A DNA stretch of 39,586 bases from an uncultured Elusimicrobia bacterium (GTDB lineage: Bacteria > Elusimicrobiota > Elusimicrobia > Elusimicrobiales > UBA9959). Below the pieces are notes generated by a model. The model was not told the DNA's origin. It saw nothing but the letters and a program-made list of their open reading frames with translations, and did not search any database. A program made the position numbers and the translations under genes. Positions 31,315 through 39,476 of this stretch are shown piece after piece (the stretch's first letter is position 1; every line of letters starts with the position of its first letter). The stretch lies in NCBI GenBank assembly GCA_903879915.1, contig CAIRNJ010000097.1:1-39586 (forward strand). The letters are read 5' to 3'.

Positions 31315-31860
31315 TTAATCGTTGGGCGATTTGATTTTGTTTTCCAGCAGGGCCTTGATCGCGAGCATGGTCCCGCTGTCCATGGTCCTGGTGGAATTTT
31401 CGAACCTCTTTACCCGGTCCAGCGCTTCCAGGAACTTCTGCATGCTCGGGATCACGCCCAGCGCGTCGGTTATGGTGCCCTGCACGGCCATGTTCCCGCG
31501 CACATCGGCGATCTGCCCCGCGGTCTGGGAGATCGCCGTCATAAGCCGGGTCAGCTCCGCCGTCCAGTTGTTATAGTCGTTCTCCCGGCTGGAATAGGCT
31601 TCCGCGTCGCCCACCAGCCAGAGCCGGATGAACTGCCTGTCGTCCGGAGTGAGCGGCGTACCTTTGTCGAGCTTCGCGAGGATCAGCTTGATGGGCTGCA
31701 GCGTGTTCTTCTGCATCTCCTCGCGCAGCGCGGCGTTCAGGTCGTAGAGCGTATCGTAAAGCTTTCTCAGGCTGTCCGCGCCCCTGTCGGCGGTGAACTT
31801 GTTGTACGCCTCTATAGCCGCCGCGGCCAATTCCTTGGTCCCCAGTATTTTGTCAGCCAT
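31315..31860 (-). CDS. Hypothetical helical protein
   Basis: A 181-aa protein, not recognised. It is strongly helical and charged, with no signal peptide, membrane segment or cysteine. The first half has KLYDTLYDLNAALREEMQKN and the second half MTAISQTAGQIADVRGN and FLEALDRVKRFENSTR, which look amphipathic. A YSSRENDYNNWTAEL stretch lies in the middle. GGAGGC lies close before the ATG, and the gene shares the perfect terminator at its 3' end, so it is a single-gene unit. Codon use looks like its neighbours. The coding call is supported by length, ribosome site and terminator placement. Confidence 0.7.
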   Translation of the reverse strand: MADKILGTKELAAAAIEAYNKFTADRGADSLRKLYDTLYDLNAALREEMQKNTLQPIKLILAKLDKGTPLTPDDRQFIRLWLVGDAEAYSSRENDYNNWTAELTRLMTAISQTAGQIADVRGNMAVQGTITDALGVIPSMQKFLEALDRVKRFENSTRTMDSGTMLAIKALLENKIKSPND

Positions 31861-31927
31861 TTTGCCTCCGGTAGAAATATAACGCTCTTTTTAATTATAT
31901 ATTAATTTCGGAAAGAATGACGAAGCC

Positions 31928-31956
31928 TTAATCTCTTTTCCTAAAAATGCTAATAT
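31928..31956 (+). promoter_or_regulatory. Putative promoter of tRNA-Phe
   Basis: TTAATC (31928-31933), 17 bp, then TATAAT-like TAATAT (31951-31956) lie in an AT-rich stretch 25 bases before the mature 5' end of the tRNA. The downstream response-regulator gene begins 27 bases after the tRNA, so this promoter probably serves both. Confidence 0.45.
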
Positions 31957-31981
31957 TATCACTGTCGTACTACCACATTTT

Positions 31982-32053
31982 GCCGCGGTAGCTCAGTGGT
32001 AGAGCACTGGTCTGAAAAACCAGGTGTCGTTGGTTCGATCCCAACCCGCGGCA
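31982..32053 (+). tRNA. tRNA-Phe (anticodon GAA)
   Basis: A complete 72-base cloverleaf. The 7-bp acceptor stem GCCGCGG/CCGCGGC is perfect, the D arm is GCTC...GAGC, and the anticodon stem CTGGT/ACCAG encloses CTGAAAA with anticodon GAA. The T arm GTTGG-TTCGATC-CCAAC is canonical and the discriminator base is A. The CCA end is not encoded (AAT follows). It lies alone, with no other tRNA nearby. Confidence 0.97.
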
Positions 32054-32080
32054 AATTCCTTTTAAAGCCGGAAACCGACT

Positions 32081-32452
32081 ATGCCTTTACGCAACAAGAT
32101 CCTGATAGCCGACGACGACGCCGAGATGCTCGAGACGCTCAGCAACATGCTGGAGGCCGCCGGCTACGCCGTGATCAAGGCGGAGAACGGGCTGGAGGCC
32201 GTGGAACTGGCGCGCAAGGAACTGCCCGCGCTGATCATGCTCGATATCCACATGCCCAAGATGGACGGGCTCAAGGCGTGCAAGGAGATCAAGACCGACC
32301 AGGTCTCGAAGACCATCCCGGTGGTCATGCTCACGGTGGAAGGCAGCATCAAAGAGATAGAGCAGGCCATCACCTACGGCGCCAAGACCTACATCACCAA
32401 GCCGTCCAGCCGCAACGAGATCCTTAAAGTGGTGAAAAGCATACTTTCTTAA
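32081..32452 (+). CDS. Single-domain response regulator (CheY-like)
   Basis: A 123-aa receiver: acidic residues DDD at 11-13, phosphoacceptor Asp55 (MLDIHMPKMDG), switch Thr in VVMLTVEG and Lys in TKPSSRN. No output domain follows. It lies 27 bp after tRNA-Phe and is closed by a rho-independent terminator 21 bp past its stop, so it is probably read from the tRNA promoter or a promoter inside the tRNA leader. Its kinase is unknown. Confidence 0.93.
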   Translation: MPLRNKILIADDDAEMLETLSNMLEAAGYAVIKAENGLEAVELARKELPALIMLDIHMPKMDGLKACKEIKTDQVSKTIPVVMLTVEGSIKEIEQAITYGAKTYITKPSSRNEILKVVKSILS

Positions 32453-32473
32453 GAGCCGCGTACCGGCGCAAAT

Positions 32474-32501
32474 AAAAACAGGGCCCGAAGGCCCTGTTTT
32501 T
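32474..32501. terminator. Rho-independent terminator (bidirectional)
   Basis: A 12-bp stem AAAAACAGGGCC / GGCCCTGTTTTT with a CGAA loop lies between the convergent response-regulator and RlmI-like genes. It is followed by T-rich DNA on the + strand and has a T-run on the opposite strand as well, so it can stop both transcripts. Confidence 0.92.
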
Positions 32502-32518
32502 GTTTTTGTCCCAGGCGC

Positions 32519-33703
32519 TTACACTATCCTGAGCAGGGCGAAGTGCAGGTATTCCGTCTCGGGCATGCTGATCAGTATGGGGTGGTCCTTCGCCTGGCCG
32601 CGCAGCTCCACCAGCACGGCTTTGCGGCCCGCTCTGGCGGCCGCCACCGACAGCGACTCCACGAACATGCCCCTGGAGATGTGGTGCGAGCAGGTGGAGA
32701 CCGCCAGATAGCCGTTGCGGGGCAGGGCCTTTATGGCCGCGCCCGCCATGCGGGTAAGCATCTTTAGGGCCTGCGGCAGGTGCTTCTTGCTGCGCACGAT
32801 GTTGGGCGGGTCGAGCAGGATGAAATCCGGCTTTTCCGGCAGCTGCCCTTCTTCCAGCGCCTCCAGCAGGCGCTCGGCTTTTTCCTTTTTGAAGATTATT
32901 TTTTCCGCAAGGCCGTTGATGGCGGCGTTCTCTTCGGCCGCCTCCACCGCTTTCTCGGAGGAATCCACCGCCCAGACCGATTCCGCGCCCGCGGCTGCGG
33001 CGGTCAGGGCGAAAGCGCCCAGGTAGGTGTGCACGTCGAGCACGCGCCGGCCCTTGAAGAAAGGCTTCAGGGCGGCCCGGTTCTCGCGCTGGTCGAAGTA
33101 CCAGCCGGTCTTCTGCGCGCCCGTCATCGGGATCCGGTACTTAAGGCCGTTCTCTATGATCTCGGCCTTTTCCGGCATGGTGCCGAAAGCCACTTCCTCG
33201 TAGGAGGTGAGGCCTTCGAGCTCCCGGAAATGGTGCGTGTTGCGGTACAGTATGCCGCGCGGCTTGAGCAGGTCCTTCAGCGCCTGCGTCACGTCGTCCT
33301 TGAGCAGTTCCATGCCCGCGGAGAGGATCTCTATCACCAGCGAATCGCCGTAGCGGTCCACCACCAGGCCGGGCAGGCCGTCCGATTCCCCGAAGCAGAG
33401 GCGGCAGAATTTCTCCACGCCCAGCAGCTTGCGGTATTCCAGCGCCGCCGCCAGCCGGTCTTTTATGAAATGTTCCGGCGGCTTAAGCGTGTTCTGCGCG
33501 AGCAGCCGCAGCGCTATCAGGCTTTTAGGGTTGAAGAAGCCCACCCCGGCCGGCTGCCCGCTGGGGAACAGCAGGCTGCAGATGGTGCCCGGAGGTATGG
33601 TGGTGTCAACTTTTTCCAGCTCGTTGGAGAACACCCAGAGGTGTCCGGAGGCGCGCCTTTTTATGGCGGTATGCTTCAGTTGCAGCGTGTTTATCTCATT
33701 CAT
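32519..33703 (-). CDS. rlmI: Class I rRNA large-subunit methyltransferase, RlmI family
   Basis: A 394-aa protein with an N-terminal PUA domain (residues ~1-75, WVFSNELEKVDTTIPPG), an EEHI-like middle and a Rossmann methyltransferase domain. SAM-binding motif I is VLDVHTYLGAFALTAAAAGA near 220, motif IV is LLDPPNIVRSKKHL near 295, and the catalytic cysteine is in STCSHHIS near 345. RlmI makes 5-methylcytosine at position 1962 of 23S rRNA. The length matches the family. The start overlaps the upstream SAM hydrolase stop by 8 bp, so translation is coupled. It ends the long - strand run. Confidence 0.88.
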   Translation of the reverse strand: MNEINTLQLKHTAIKRRASGHLWVFSNELEKVDTTIPPGTICSLLFPSGQPAGVGFFNPKSLIALRLLAQNTLKPPEHFIKDRLAAALEYRKLLGVEKFCRLCFGESDGLPGLVVDRYGDSLVIEILSAGMELLKDDVTQALKDLLKPRGILYRNTHHFRELEGLTSYEEVAFGTMPEKAEIIENGLKYRIPMTGAQKTGWYFDQRENRAALKPFFKGRRVLDVHTYLGAFALTAAAAGAESVWAVDSSEKAVEAAEENAAINGLAEKIIFKKEKAERLLEALEEGQLPEKPDFILLDPPNIVRSKKHLPQALKMLTRMAGAAIKALPRNGYLAVSTCSHHISRGMFVESLSVAAARAGRKAVLVELRGQAKDHPILISMPETEYLHFALLRIV

Positions 33704-34481
33704 CTATTGATCCCAGGGCTTCCACTACGGAGCCTATCTTTACGTCGAAGGTGCGCGCGAAATTTCCGTTGCGCACGGAGAATTCAAGGAATCCGAAGGA
33801 GCCTATAAGCGCGAGCGCTTCCCCTTCGGGCACGGAGGCGTAGGTGAGTTTCAGCCCCTTGAACATGCGGCCCGCTATGCTGAAAACGGAACCGGCGCTG
33901 AGGTAGCTGCGCCGGATATTGGTGATGGCGTTGCCGAAATGGTCCACGGCTATCACCTGGCCGGCAACCCTGTTGCCGGCTTTCTGCGGCTGCGGGAACG
34001 GGAGAGAGCGGTATTCGCTGAAGACGGGCCCTATCTTCTTTTCCGGCAGGCCTTTGGCGATGGCCGCCGCCACCGGCGCCATGATGTCGCGCCCGTGGAA
34101 GGTGGAGCTGATGTTCTTGCTGAACAGGCCGGAATTGTTGATGAAGCGCGCTTCCTTTATCTTTTCGTTCTGCTCCACCCAGCTGATAAGCCCGTTGTCG
34201 GGCGCCATGAACTGGTAATGCTCCGTCCTGGCCCAGATGATGCCGCGCCCGGTACCCACCGTCGGGTCCACCACGGTCATGAACAGCGTGCTTTTGGGCA
34301 TGTAGGGCATGGCCGCCATCAGGTAGAAGGCCGCCGTATGAATATCCTGCGGCGGGATCTGGTGGGTTATGTCTATGATGTCCAGGCCGGGCGCCTTCGA
34401 AAGCAGCACCCCTTTCATAGTGCCCACGAAGGGGTCGGCCGTGCCGAAGTCAGAGAGCAGCGCTATAGTGTTGGTCTTCAT
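33696..34481 (-). CDS. SAM hydroxide adenosyltransferase (SAM hydrolase, DUF62)
   Basis: A 261-aa protein of the fluorinase/duf62 group: LLSDFGTADPFVGTMKG at the start, VDPTVGTGR near residue 72, STFHGRDIMAPVAA near 125, and the C-domain AVDHFGNAITNI near 185. These enzymes break SAM into adenosine and methionine with water as nucleophile; no halide-specific insertion is seen. ATG 34481 begins the conserved domain; the 100 in-frame codons before it cross a GC-rich hairpin and are not coding. It overlaps the methyltransferase gene downstream. Confidence 0.92.
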   Translation of the reverse strand: MKTNTIALLSDFGTADPFVGTMKGVLLSKAPGLDIIDITHQIPPQDIHTAAFYLMAAMPYMPKSTLFMTVVDPTVGTGRGIIWARTEHYQFMAPDNGLISWVEQNEKIKEARFINNSGLFSKNISSTFHGRDIMAPVAAAIAKGLPEKKIGPVFSEYRSLPFPQPQKAGNRVAGQVIAVDHFGNAITNIRRSYLSAGSVFSIAGRMFKGLKLTYASVPEGEALALIGSFGFLEFSVRNGNFARTFDVKIGSVVEALGSIDE

Positions 34482-34508
34482 ATCTAAATAGCAGCAGGTG
34501 GATCTTAA

Positions 34509-34536
34509 CCGGCGGCCGGAAGCCGCCGGCCGCCGG
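34509..34536. other. GC-rich hairpin between pyrE and the SAM hydrolase gene
   Basis: An 11-bp perfect stem (CCGGCGGCCGG / CCGGCCGCCGG) with a 6-base loop occupies most of the 74-bp gap. No T-run follows it in either direction, so it is not a classical terminator. It may slow or partly end the pyrE transcript, stabilise RNA ends, or be a small dispersed repeat. Confidence 0.5.
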
Positions 34537-34555
34537 TCAGCGGGCGCCGCGCTTC

Positions 34556-35152
34556 TTATTCCTGGCCGTGCGCGTGGTGATGCGAGGAGCCAGGGATGGT
34601 CAGCGGCAGTTTCTGCGCGCACAGCGGGCAGTTGTCCGGGGGGTAAAGCTGCAGCGGGTAGGAGATAAGGCCCCGCACCGGCACGTTGAAAGCGAGGTCG
34701 CCGGTGGAGCGGTCCACTATGGCGGCGATGCCTACGATCTTGGCGCCGTAGCCGCGCGCCAGGTTTATGGCCTCGCCGCACAGGCGCCCGGTGTTCAGAA
34801 CGTCGTCCACCACCAGCACCCTCTCGCCTTCGGAGATCTTGAAGTCGCGCTTGAGCACCATCACGCCGTTTATCTTCTCCGTGAAGATGGAGCGGGCTTT
34901 TTTCACCCGGGCCACTTCCTGGCCGATGGCCATGGAGCCCACGGAGGGGGAGATCACCACGTTCACTTCAGCCGTGAACTTGGCGGCCATTTCCTTGGCC
35001 AGCTTCTGCGCGAGATGCGGGTACTGCAGCACCAGCGAAGGCTGGATGTAGGTCTGGGTATGGAAGCCCGACGGTATCTGGAAGTGGCCGTTGAGGATGG
35101 CCCCGTGTTCCTGCAGCAGTCCCACCACGTCGAATTTTTCTAGCTTGGACAT
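34556..35152 (-). CDS. pyrE: Orotate phosphoribosyltransferase
   Basis: A 198-aa OPRTase that joins orotate to PRPP in UMP synthesis. The PRPP motif is VLVVDDVLNTG near residue 110; ISPSVGSMAIGQEVAR near 67 and FTEKINGVMVLKRDF near 90 form the rest of the site. The end CPLC...LTIPGSSHHHAHGQE is the cysteine-pair tail of the TIGR01367 (Thermus-type) branch with an extra His-rich end, which might bind metal. Its start overlaps the AsmA-like stop by one base (TAATG), so it is translationally coupled. Confidence 0.93.
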   Translation of the reverse strand: MSKLEKFDVVGLLQEHGAILNGHFQIPSGFHTQTYIQPSLVLQYPHLAQKLAKEMAAKFTAEVNVVISPSVGSMAIGQEVARVKKARSIFTEKINGVMVLKRDFKISEGERVLVVDDVLNTGRLCGEAINLARGYGAKIVGIAAIVDRSTGDLAFNVPVRGLISYPLQLYPPDNCPLCAQKLPLTIPGSSHHHAHGQE

Positions 35153-37332
35153 TATTGCTTTCCTCCCATCAAATTCGTAAGTCTGTTGAAATTTATCCTG
35201 GGGTCTTTGTTCGAGGCGTCCTTGATCATCTGGCCGCTGTCCTTAGAGCTTATCATGTTTATGACCGGCTTGGTCATGGCGCCCTCCAGCGTGAAAGCCA
35301 GGGCCGGCCTGCCGCTGGCGTCCGAAAGGCCTTCGGGCAGACTGCCCATGGAGTAGTACTTCCCTGATATTGTATAAATTTTAAGGTTCAGCGTTTCGTG
35401 GGAAAAATCCACCCAGCCCGTGGCGGAGGTGGAAAAATCCTTGCCCACCAGGTAAAAGTTCTTTATCTGCACCTTGCCGTTGTCCAGGGAATAGTCGCCG
35501 CCCATGGCGGTGAACGAGATATCCTGCAGCTTATAACCGAACTTCAGGGCCCCCATGCGGTTCCATTTGTAGACCAGGCGCATCGGCATGGAGAAGATAT
35601 AAAAGACGCGGTCCTTCTCCGAAGTGTCGTCCACGTCGTAAAAAGTGCCGCGGCCGGATTTTATGAAGATGTCGCCTTTAAGCTTCTCTATGCTGCCGGC
35701 GATGTTCTTGAGCGTGGACGCGACGTAAAAATCGTCGGCTTCCATGTATTCGTGCTGGAAATGGTCGGCTTTGTACAGCAGTTTGAAAAAAGCGAAGCCG
35801 CTGGGAATGGAGTTCTTCAGGGTCCTGAGCCAGAGCAGCTCCGAATTGCGGGTGGCCTTGCGCTTCGGGGCGTCGTGCAGCTTGGTTATGTCCAATATCA
35901 GCCGCTTGGTCTCGGCGAAGATCAGCTTCTTCGAGTAGCCGGTGAAGTAAACGGTCTTCTCGCCGCTGAAGGGGTTCACGATGGCCATCCTGCCCTTCAC
36001 CCGCTCCTTGTTAAGGTTGCCGGAATACTCGAGAGACAGCTCCTCCTTCGAGATCTCGCTTTGCAGTTTCAGGCCGGTCAGGCGGGCCGGGCCCAGCGCC
36101 AGCCTGCCGTCGGAAGCGGTGACGTAGCTGTTGGCTAAGTTCTGGGACAGCAGGGCGGTCACCGTAAGGCCTTCGGCCGCCAGTCCGTGGTAGCCGAAAG
36201 CCACGCCGCTGAGGTCGGCGAAGATGCTGGACAGCACGGGATGGCCGTTCTTCGAAGTTACCGTCATGCGCGGGTGTATCTTGCCGGCGGGGCTGTCCAG
36301 CGGGATCTCCGTGTAGTCCTTGAGCAGGGCGATGCTCACGGGCGGGGCCGAGACGATGAAGGAGTAGGAAGGCGTGGACAGCGAAAAGTCGTACGTTCCC
36401 TGCGCCTTCAGGTTCAGGGGCCGGGCGGCCAGGTTGATCGAAACGGTCTTCGTGTCTATGAACACGCTGTTTATCTCCCACGAGGCGCGCGGCGCCCTGA
36501 AAGGCCAGCTGGAGTTGAAAAGATAGGAGATCTCGCTGCTCCTGAAGTCCTGCGTCTGGGCTTTCAGGCTGAACTCCGGGCGGCGGAAATTCTTCACGCC
36601 GCCGGAGAAGGTGATGGATTTGTTCAGGAGGGTGAGGTCGCCGCGCAGGCCCTTTACCTCGGCCAGGGGCCAGTTGAACCCGGCGAAGTTCACGGAACCT
36701 TCGGCGTAGATCCGGCCTTCCACGGGCTTGCGCAGGGAATTGCTCTTGAAGTACATCGAAACGTCGAAGCGCGTGTCCTCGCCCGGCTTGAAGTCGTTGA
36801 GGCTGAGGTTGAACGACTCGAAAGTCTGGCGGCGGCCGGACTTCAGGTCGGTGACGAAGACCTGGCCGTCCTTTATCTCCGCCCTGGCGATCTTGTTAAG
36901 GCTGCTTTTTCCGCCGGTCCTGCGGTACCCCGAAAAAATATCGCCTATGTTCCAGCGGCCGTCCAGGTTCTTTATCAGCTCTATTTTCGGGGAGATCAGC
37001 GTGACGTCGCCTATTTCCAGCCTGCGCTGCAGCAGCGGCGGCAGGCGCAGCTTCGCGTAGATGTATTCCGCCGTTACGAAATCCACGGTTTCCGGGCCGG
37101 GCTCGGTGACCCGCAGGCCCTTTATTTTTATTTCGCCGGTCACGGAAAGCTTGGCCCACTCGATGCGCACGGGCCGGTGAAGCAGTTCCTGGAACTGGTA
37201 GGTGACCAGGGACTTGAGGTCCTCCGGGGTGAACATGAAGTGCGCTGCGATAAGGGCGGCGGCGGCCAGGCCGGCCGCCAGTATCAGCGGCAGGAAGATC
37301 ACCCGCACGAGTATCTGCCTGAAAAGTTTCAT
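35152..37332 (-). CDS. AsmA-like envelope protein
   Basis: A 726-aa protein with one N-terminal membrane helix (residues ~10-32, ILVRVIFLPLILAAGLAAAALIAAHF) and a long, beta-rich periplasmic part. The N-terminal block (DLKSLVTYQFQELLHRPVRIEWAKLSVTGEIKIKGLRV) and the C-terminal block (ISFTAMGGDYSLDNGKVQIKNFYLVGKDFSTSATGWVDF) are typical of AsmA/TamB-like lipid-transfer proteins. Such proteins bridge the envelope and help move phospholipids or limit outer-membrane protein defects. It overlaps the M50-like gene by 4 bp upstream and pyrE by 1 bp downstream. The subfamily is uncertain. Confidence 0.82.
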   Translation of the reverse strand: MKLFRQILVRVIFLPLILAAGLAAAALIAAHFMFTPEDLKSLVTYQFQELLHRPVRIEWAKLSVTGEIKIKGLRVTEPGPETVDFVTAEYIYAKLRLPPLLQRRLEIGDVTLISPKIELIKNLDGRWNIGDIFSGYRRTGGKSSLNKIARAEIKDGQVFVTDLKSGRRQTFESFNLSLNDFKPGEDTRFDVSMYFKSNSLRKPVEGRIYAEGSVNFAGFNWPLAEVKGLRGDLTLLNKSITFSGGVKNFRRPEFSLKAQTQDFRSSEISYLFNSSWPFRAPRASWEINSVFIDTKTVSINLAARPLNLKAQGTYDFSLSTPSYSFIVSAPPVSIALLKDYTEIPLDSPAGKIHPRMTVTSKNGHPVLSSIFADLSGVAFGYHGLAAEGLTVTALLSQNLANSYVTASDGRLALGPARLTGLKLQSEISKEELSLEYSGNLNKERVKGRMAIVNPFSGEKTVYFTGYSKKLIFAETKRLILDITKLHDAPKRKATRNSELLWLRTLKNSIPSGFAFFKLLYKADHFQHEYMEADDFYVASTLKNIAGSIEKLKGDIFIKSGRGTFYDVDDTSEKDRVFYIFSMPMRLVYKWNRMGALKFGYKLQDISFTAMGGDYSLDNGKVQIKNFYLVGKDFSTSATGWVDFSHETLNLKIYTISGKYYSMGSLPEGLSDASGRPALAFTLEGAMTKPVINMISSKDSGQMIKDASNKDPRINFNRLTNLMGGKQ

Positions 37333-38045
37333 GAACTGATGTATATTTTAGCAGTATTGACAAGATAAGCGGCCGCGTAATAAATATGCGAGTAAGCGGC
37401 GCCCAGCGCGGCCAGCAGGCGCGCGGCGTAAGCCTTCAGCGACAGCAGCTCCGGGAACATGAGCTTCAGCGCCGCCGCCAGCCCCAGACAGTTGAGCAGC
37501 AGCAGCAGCGGCATGGAGAATACCGCCCCGCCGGCCTTCTTCAGGTCGCTCTGCACCGGCCCGGCCAGGATATCCGCGGTGTGCAGCAGGTGGAAGGCCA
37601 GCGTAAAGCCCGCGGCGGCCAGGAACCAGGGGCGCAGCGGCGCGGCGGGATAGAAGCGGCAGGCCAGCCAGTAGGCCGCGGCGGCGGCGAGGGTGTAAAA
37701 AGGGATGAAATAAGGGGCCAGCGAGATGAACGCGTTGGTGGAATCCATCAGGACGTACCCGCTGCGGCTGCGCACGGAGATCTTGTGCACGCGCACCCCG
37801 GTGAAAATAGCGGCCAGCGCGTGGGTGAGCTCGTGGGCCGACACGTACAGGCGGCCGCCGCCGCCCTTCCCGCGGTAAAAAGCCGAGCCGAGATGCGCCA
37901 GCGTGAAGACCAGGGCGCCGGCCAGCAGGGGGAAAGTGACGCGCACCGTGCCCAGCACGGGGCCGAGCGCCGCGAAAGTGGCCCAGGCGGCCGCCAGGGC
38001 CGCGGGAGCGAGAACGATGCCGATAACGGGTTTAAGGATTTTCAT
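37329..38045 (-). CDS. M50-like membrane metalloprotease
   Basis: A 238-aa integral membrane protein with a zinc motif H71-E-L-T-H75 (SAHELTHALAAIFTG) and hydrophobic segments near 8-25, 35-52, 105-125, 135-155 and 175-200. A VRVHKISVRSRSGYVLMDSTNAFISLAPYFIP stretch after the motif is like that of site-2 (M50) proteases. A second D-G/N-P-D-like zinc ligand is not clear, so activity is likely but unproven. The start may be ATG 38045 or the adjacent GTG 38048; neither has a good ribosome binding site. Its stop overlaps the AsmA-like start by 4 bp. Confidence 0.7.
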   Translation of the reverse strand: MKILKPVIGIVLAPAALAAAWATFAALGPVLGTVRVTFPLLAGALVFTLAHLGSAFYRGKGGGGRLYVSAHELTHALAAIFTGVRVHKISVRSRSGYVLMDSTNAFISLAPYFIPFYTLAAAAAYWLACRFYPAAPLRPWFLAAAGFTLAFHLLHTADILAGPVQSDLKKAGGAVFSMPLLLLLNCLGLAAALKLMFPELLSLKAYAARLLAALGAAYSHIYYAAAYLVNTAKIYISS

Positions 38046-38077
38046 CACGGCCGCGCGGGCCGCCGGAGGCGAGCGCT

Positions 38078-38488
38078 TTATTTTTTCGAGGTGCGGAGGA
38101 CCTTATGTATAAGAGCGCTCAGTACCTGGGGCTTTATGGGTTTCTCTAAAAAATCTTTTACGTTGGATTCCTGCTTTATCATCTCCGCGGTGGAACTGTC
38201 CGTGTAGCGCCCGGTGATTATGACTATGGGGATGGAGGAGGTTTCGTCGCCCTGCAGTTCGCGCAGGATCTCGAAGCCGCCGTATTTGGGCAGCATGAGG
38301 TCGAGCAGCATAAGATCGGGGCGGAGGGCGCGGGCTTTCTGCAGCGCAACCTCGCCGTCCGCCGCTTTCTCTACGCGGAAGCCTTCTTTCTTTACGATGA
38401 ATTCGACCAGCTCTCTTACCGAGTCGTCGTCGTCGACTATCAGCACCAGCTTGTCTGCAGGGTCGCCGGAACCGGCGGGATTTTGCAT
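38078..38488 (-). CDS. Single-domain response regulator (CheY-like)
   Basis: A 136-aa receiver: acidic pocket DDDD at 19-22, phosphoacceptor Asp63 (LLDLMLPKYGG), switch Thr in IVIITGRY and Lys in LEKPIKP. The first 12 residues (MQNPAGSGDPAD) are a flexible lead. No output domain. It lies 3 bp after the AsnC-like gene and 32 bp before the M50-like gene, so it is inside a polycistronic unit. It is the third orphan receiver in the window. Confidence 0.93.
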   Translation of the reverse strand: MQNPAGSGDPADKLVLIVDDDDSVRELVEFIVKKEGFRVEKAADGEVALQKARALRPDLMLLDLMLPKYGGFEILRELQGDETSSIPIVIITGRYTDSSTAEMIKQESNVKDFLEKPIKPQVLSALIHKVLRTSKK

Positions 38489-38491
38489 GTT

Positions 38492-38722
38492 TTAAAGGTT
38501 GGTGGTGACCAGGGTCTCGGTGGTCTGCACCCCGTGAATGCCGCGCACTTCCCGGACGATGAGGCCGCTGAGCTTGTCTATGGTATCGGATTCGGCCATC
38601 AGGATGGCGTCCCAGCCGCCGAACGTCATATATACTTCTTTTACGCCGCGCACGTTCTTTATCTGCTGCACGGCTTTCTGTTCGAGGCCGGCCACTAGTT
38701 TGCAGAGCACGAAAGCGATCAT
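38492..38722 (-). CDS. Stand-alone Lrp/AsnC ligand-binding (RAM) domain protein
   Basis: A 76-aa protein made only of the RAM domain of Lrp/AsnC regulators (IAFVLCKLVAGLEQKAVQQIKNV, then GWDAILMAESDTIDKLSGLI). The helix-turn-helix is missing. Similar lone domains bind amino acids and form rings, sometimes modulating full-length regulators. ATG 38722 has GGAGG five bases upstream; a start four codons earlier would lie on that site. It is 25 bp downstream of the lipoate ligase gene. Confidence 0.88.
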   Translation of the reverse strand: MIAFVLCKLVAGLEQKAVQQIKNVRGVKEVYMTFGGWDAILMAESDTIDKLSGLIVREVRGIHGVQTTETLVTTNL

Positions 38723-38747
38723 AGTATCCTCCACTGTTTTCTGTCGT

Positions 38748-39449
38748 TCAGATCCTGCAGTTCCAGGCTTCGGTGCGGTATTTAGCCGCGGTTATTTCCG
38801 CCGCCTTTTTCGCTGTTCCGGGCGGCAGCGCGCATACTTCCCAACTGAGCCCGAATTCTGCCCCCAGGGCCTTTATCACCACGTTCCTGTGCAGGGCCGA
38901 GTTCTGCCTGGCGTCAGGCGCCTGGAAAGACGCCTGGTACAGCATATGGTCACCGAACTTCCTCAGCGCCCCGCCAAGTACTTTTTTCCCATTATACAAT
39001 ATATCCATATTCACCGGTTTTTCGAAGCAGCTCATGACAGGGTCGTTGACCGCGTAGTCCCTGGTCTTCTCTTTGAGCAGGTCGAAAGCGACCCCCTGGC
39101 GCGCGTATTCGGCGGTTATGGCCTGGTGCAGCCGGTCATAGGTCTTGCCGGGCTCGAAATAAACCCCCGGCGAGTGGAAAATGAACGAGAAAGTGATGTC
39201 GGTCTCGTGGAACACGATGCCGCCGCCGGTAGGCCGCCGCACAATATCCGTTATAGGCGTCTTAGCAGCGGCCACCGCCTCCAGCACCGCCTTGCGCCGC
39301 TGCGAATACCCGAACGTGACGCCCGGGGAGGCCCAGTTATAGAACCTCAGCACGTGCGGCGCCGGCAAATTCTCGCACAGCGCCTCGTCCGTGGCCATCT
39401 GCCCGAAGACGTCCAGCGGCGCCGTCTCGATTATTATCCCTTTTTCCAT
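38748..39449 (-). CDS. lplA: Lipoate-protein ligase A-family protein
   Basis: A 233-aa BPL/LplA/LipB-fold protein. The lipoyl-AMP loop is RRPTGGGIVFHETDITFSF near residue 67, and the catalytic lysine region is KKVLGGALRKFGDHMLYQASF near 155. It attaches lipoate or octanoate to carrier proteins (pyruvate dehydrogenase, GcvH). The small C-terminal domain of E. coli LplA is absent, so it may need a partner or be a LipM/LipL-type transferase. ATG 39449 lacks a clear ribosome binding site; a TTG at 39491 falls inside the terminal repeat and is less likely. Confidence 0.85.
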   Translation of the reverse strand: MEKGIIIETAPLDVFGQMATDEALCENLPAPHVLRFYNWASPGVTFGYSQRRKAVLEAVAAAKTPITDIVRRPTGGGIVFHETDITFSFIFHSPGVYFEPGKTYDRLHQAITAEYARQGVAFDLLKEKTRDYAVNDPVMSCFEKPVNMDILYNGKKVLGGALRKFGDHMLYQASFQAPDARQNSALHRNVVIKALGAEFGLSWEVCALPPGTAKKAAEITAAKYRTEAWNCRI

Positions 39450-39476
39450 AGGTTGCTTGCGCTCGGGGCGCCGCGG

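Noticed and set aside
34482-34781. A 100-codon N-terminal extension of the SAM hydrolase
   Set aside because: The stretch is Arg/Pro/Ala-rich, crosses the GC hairpin and overlaps pyrE; the conserved domain begins exactly at the ATG at 34481.
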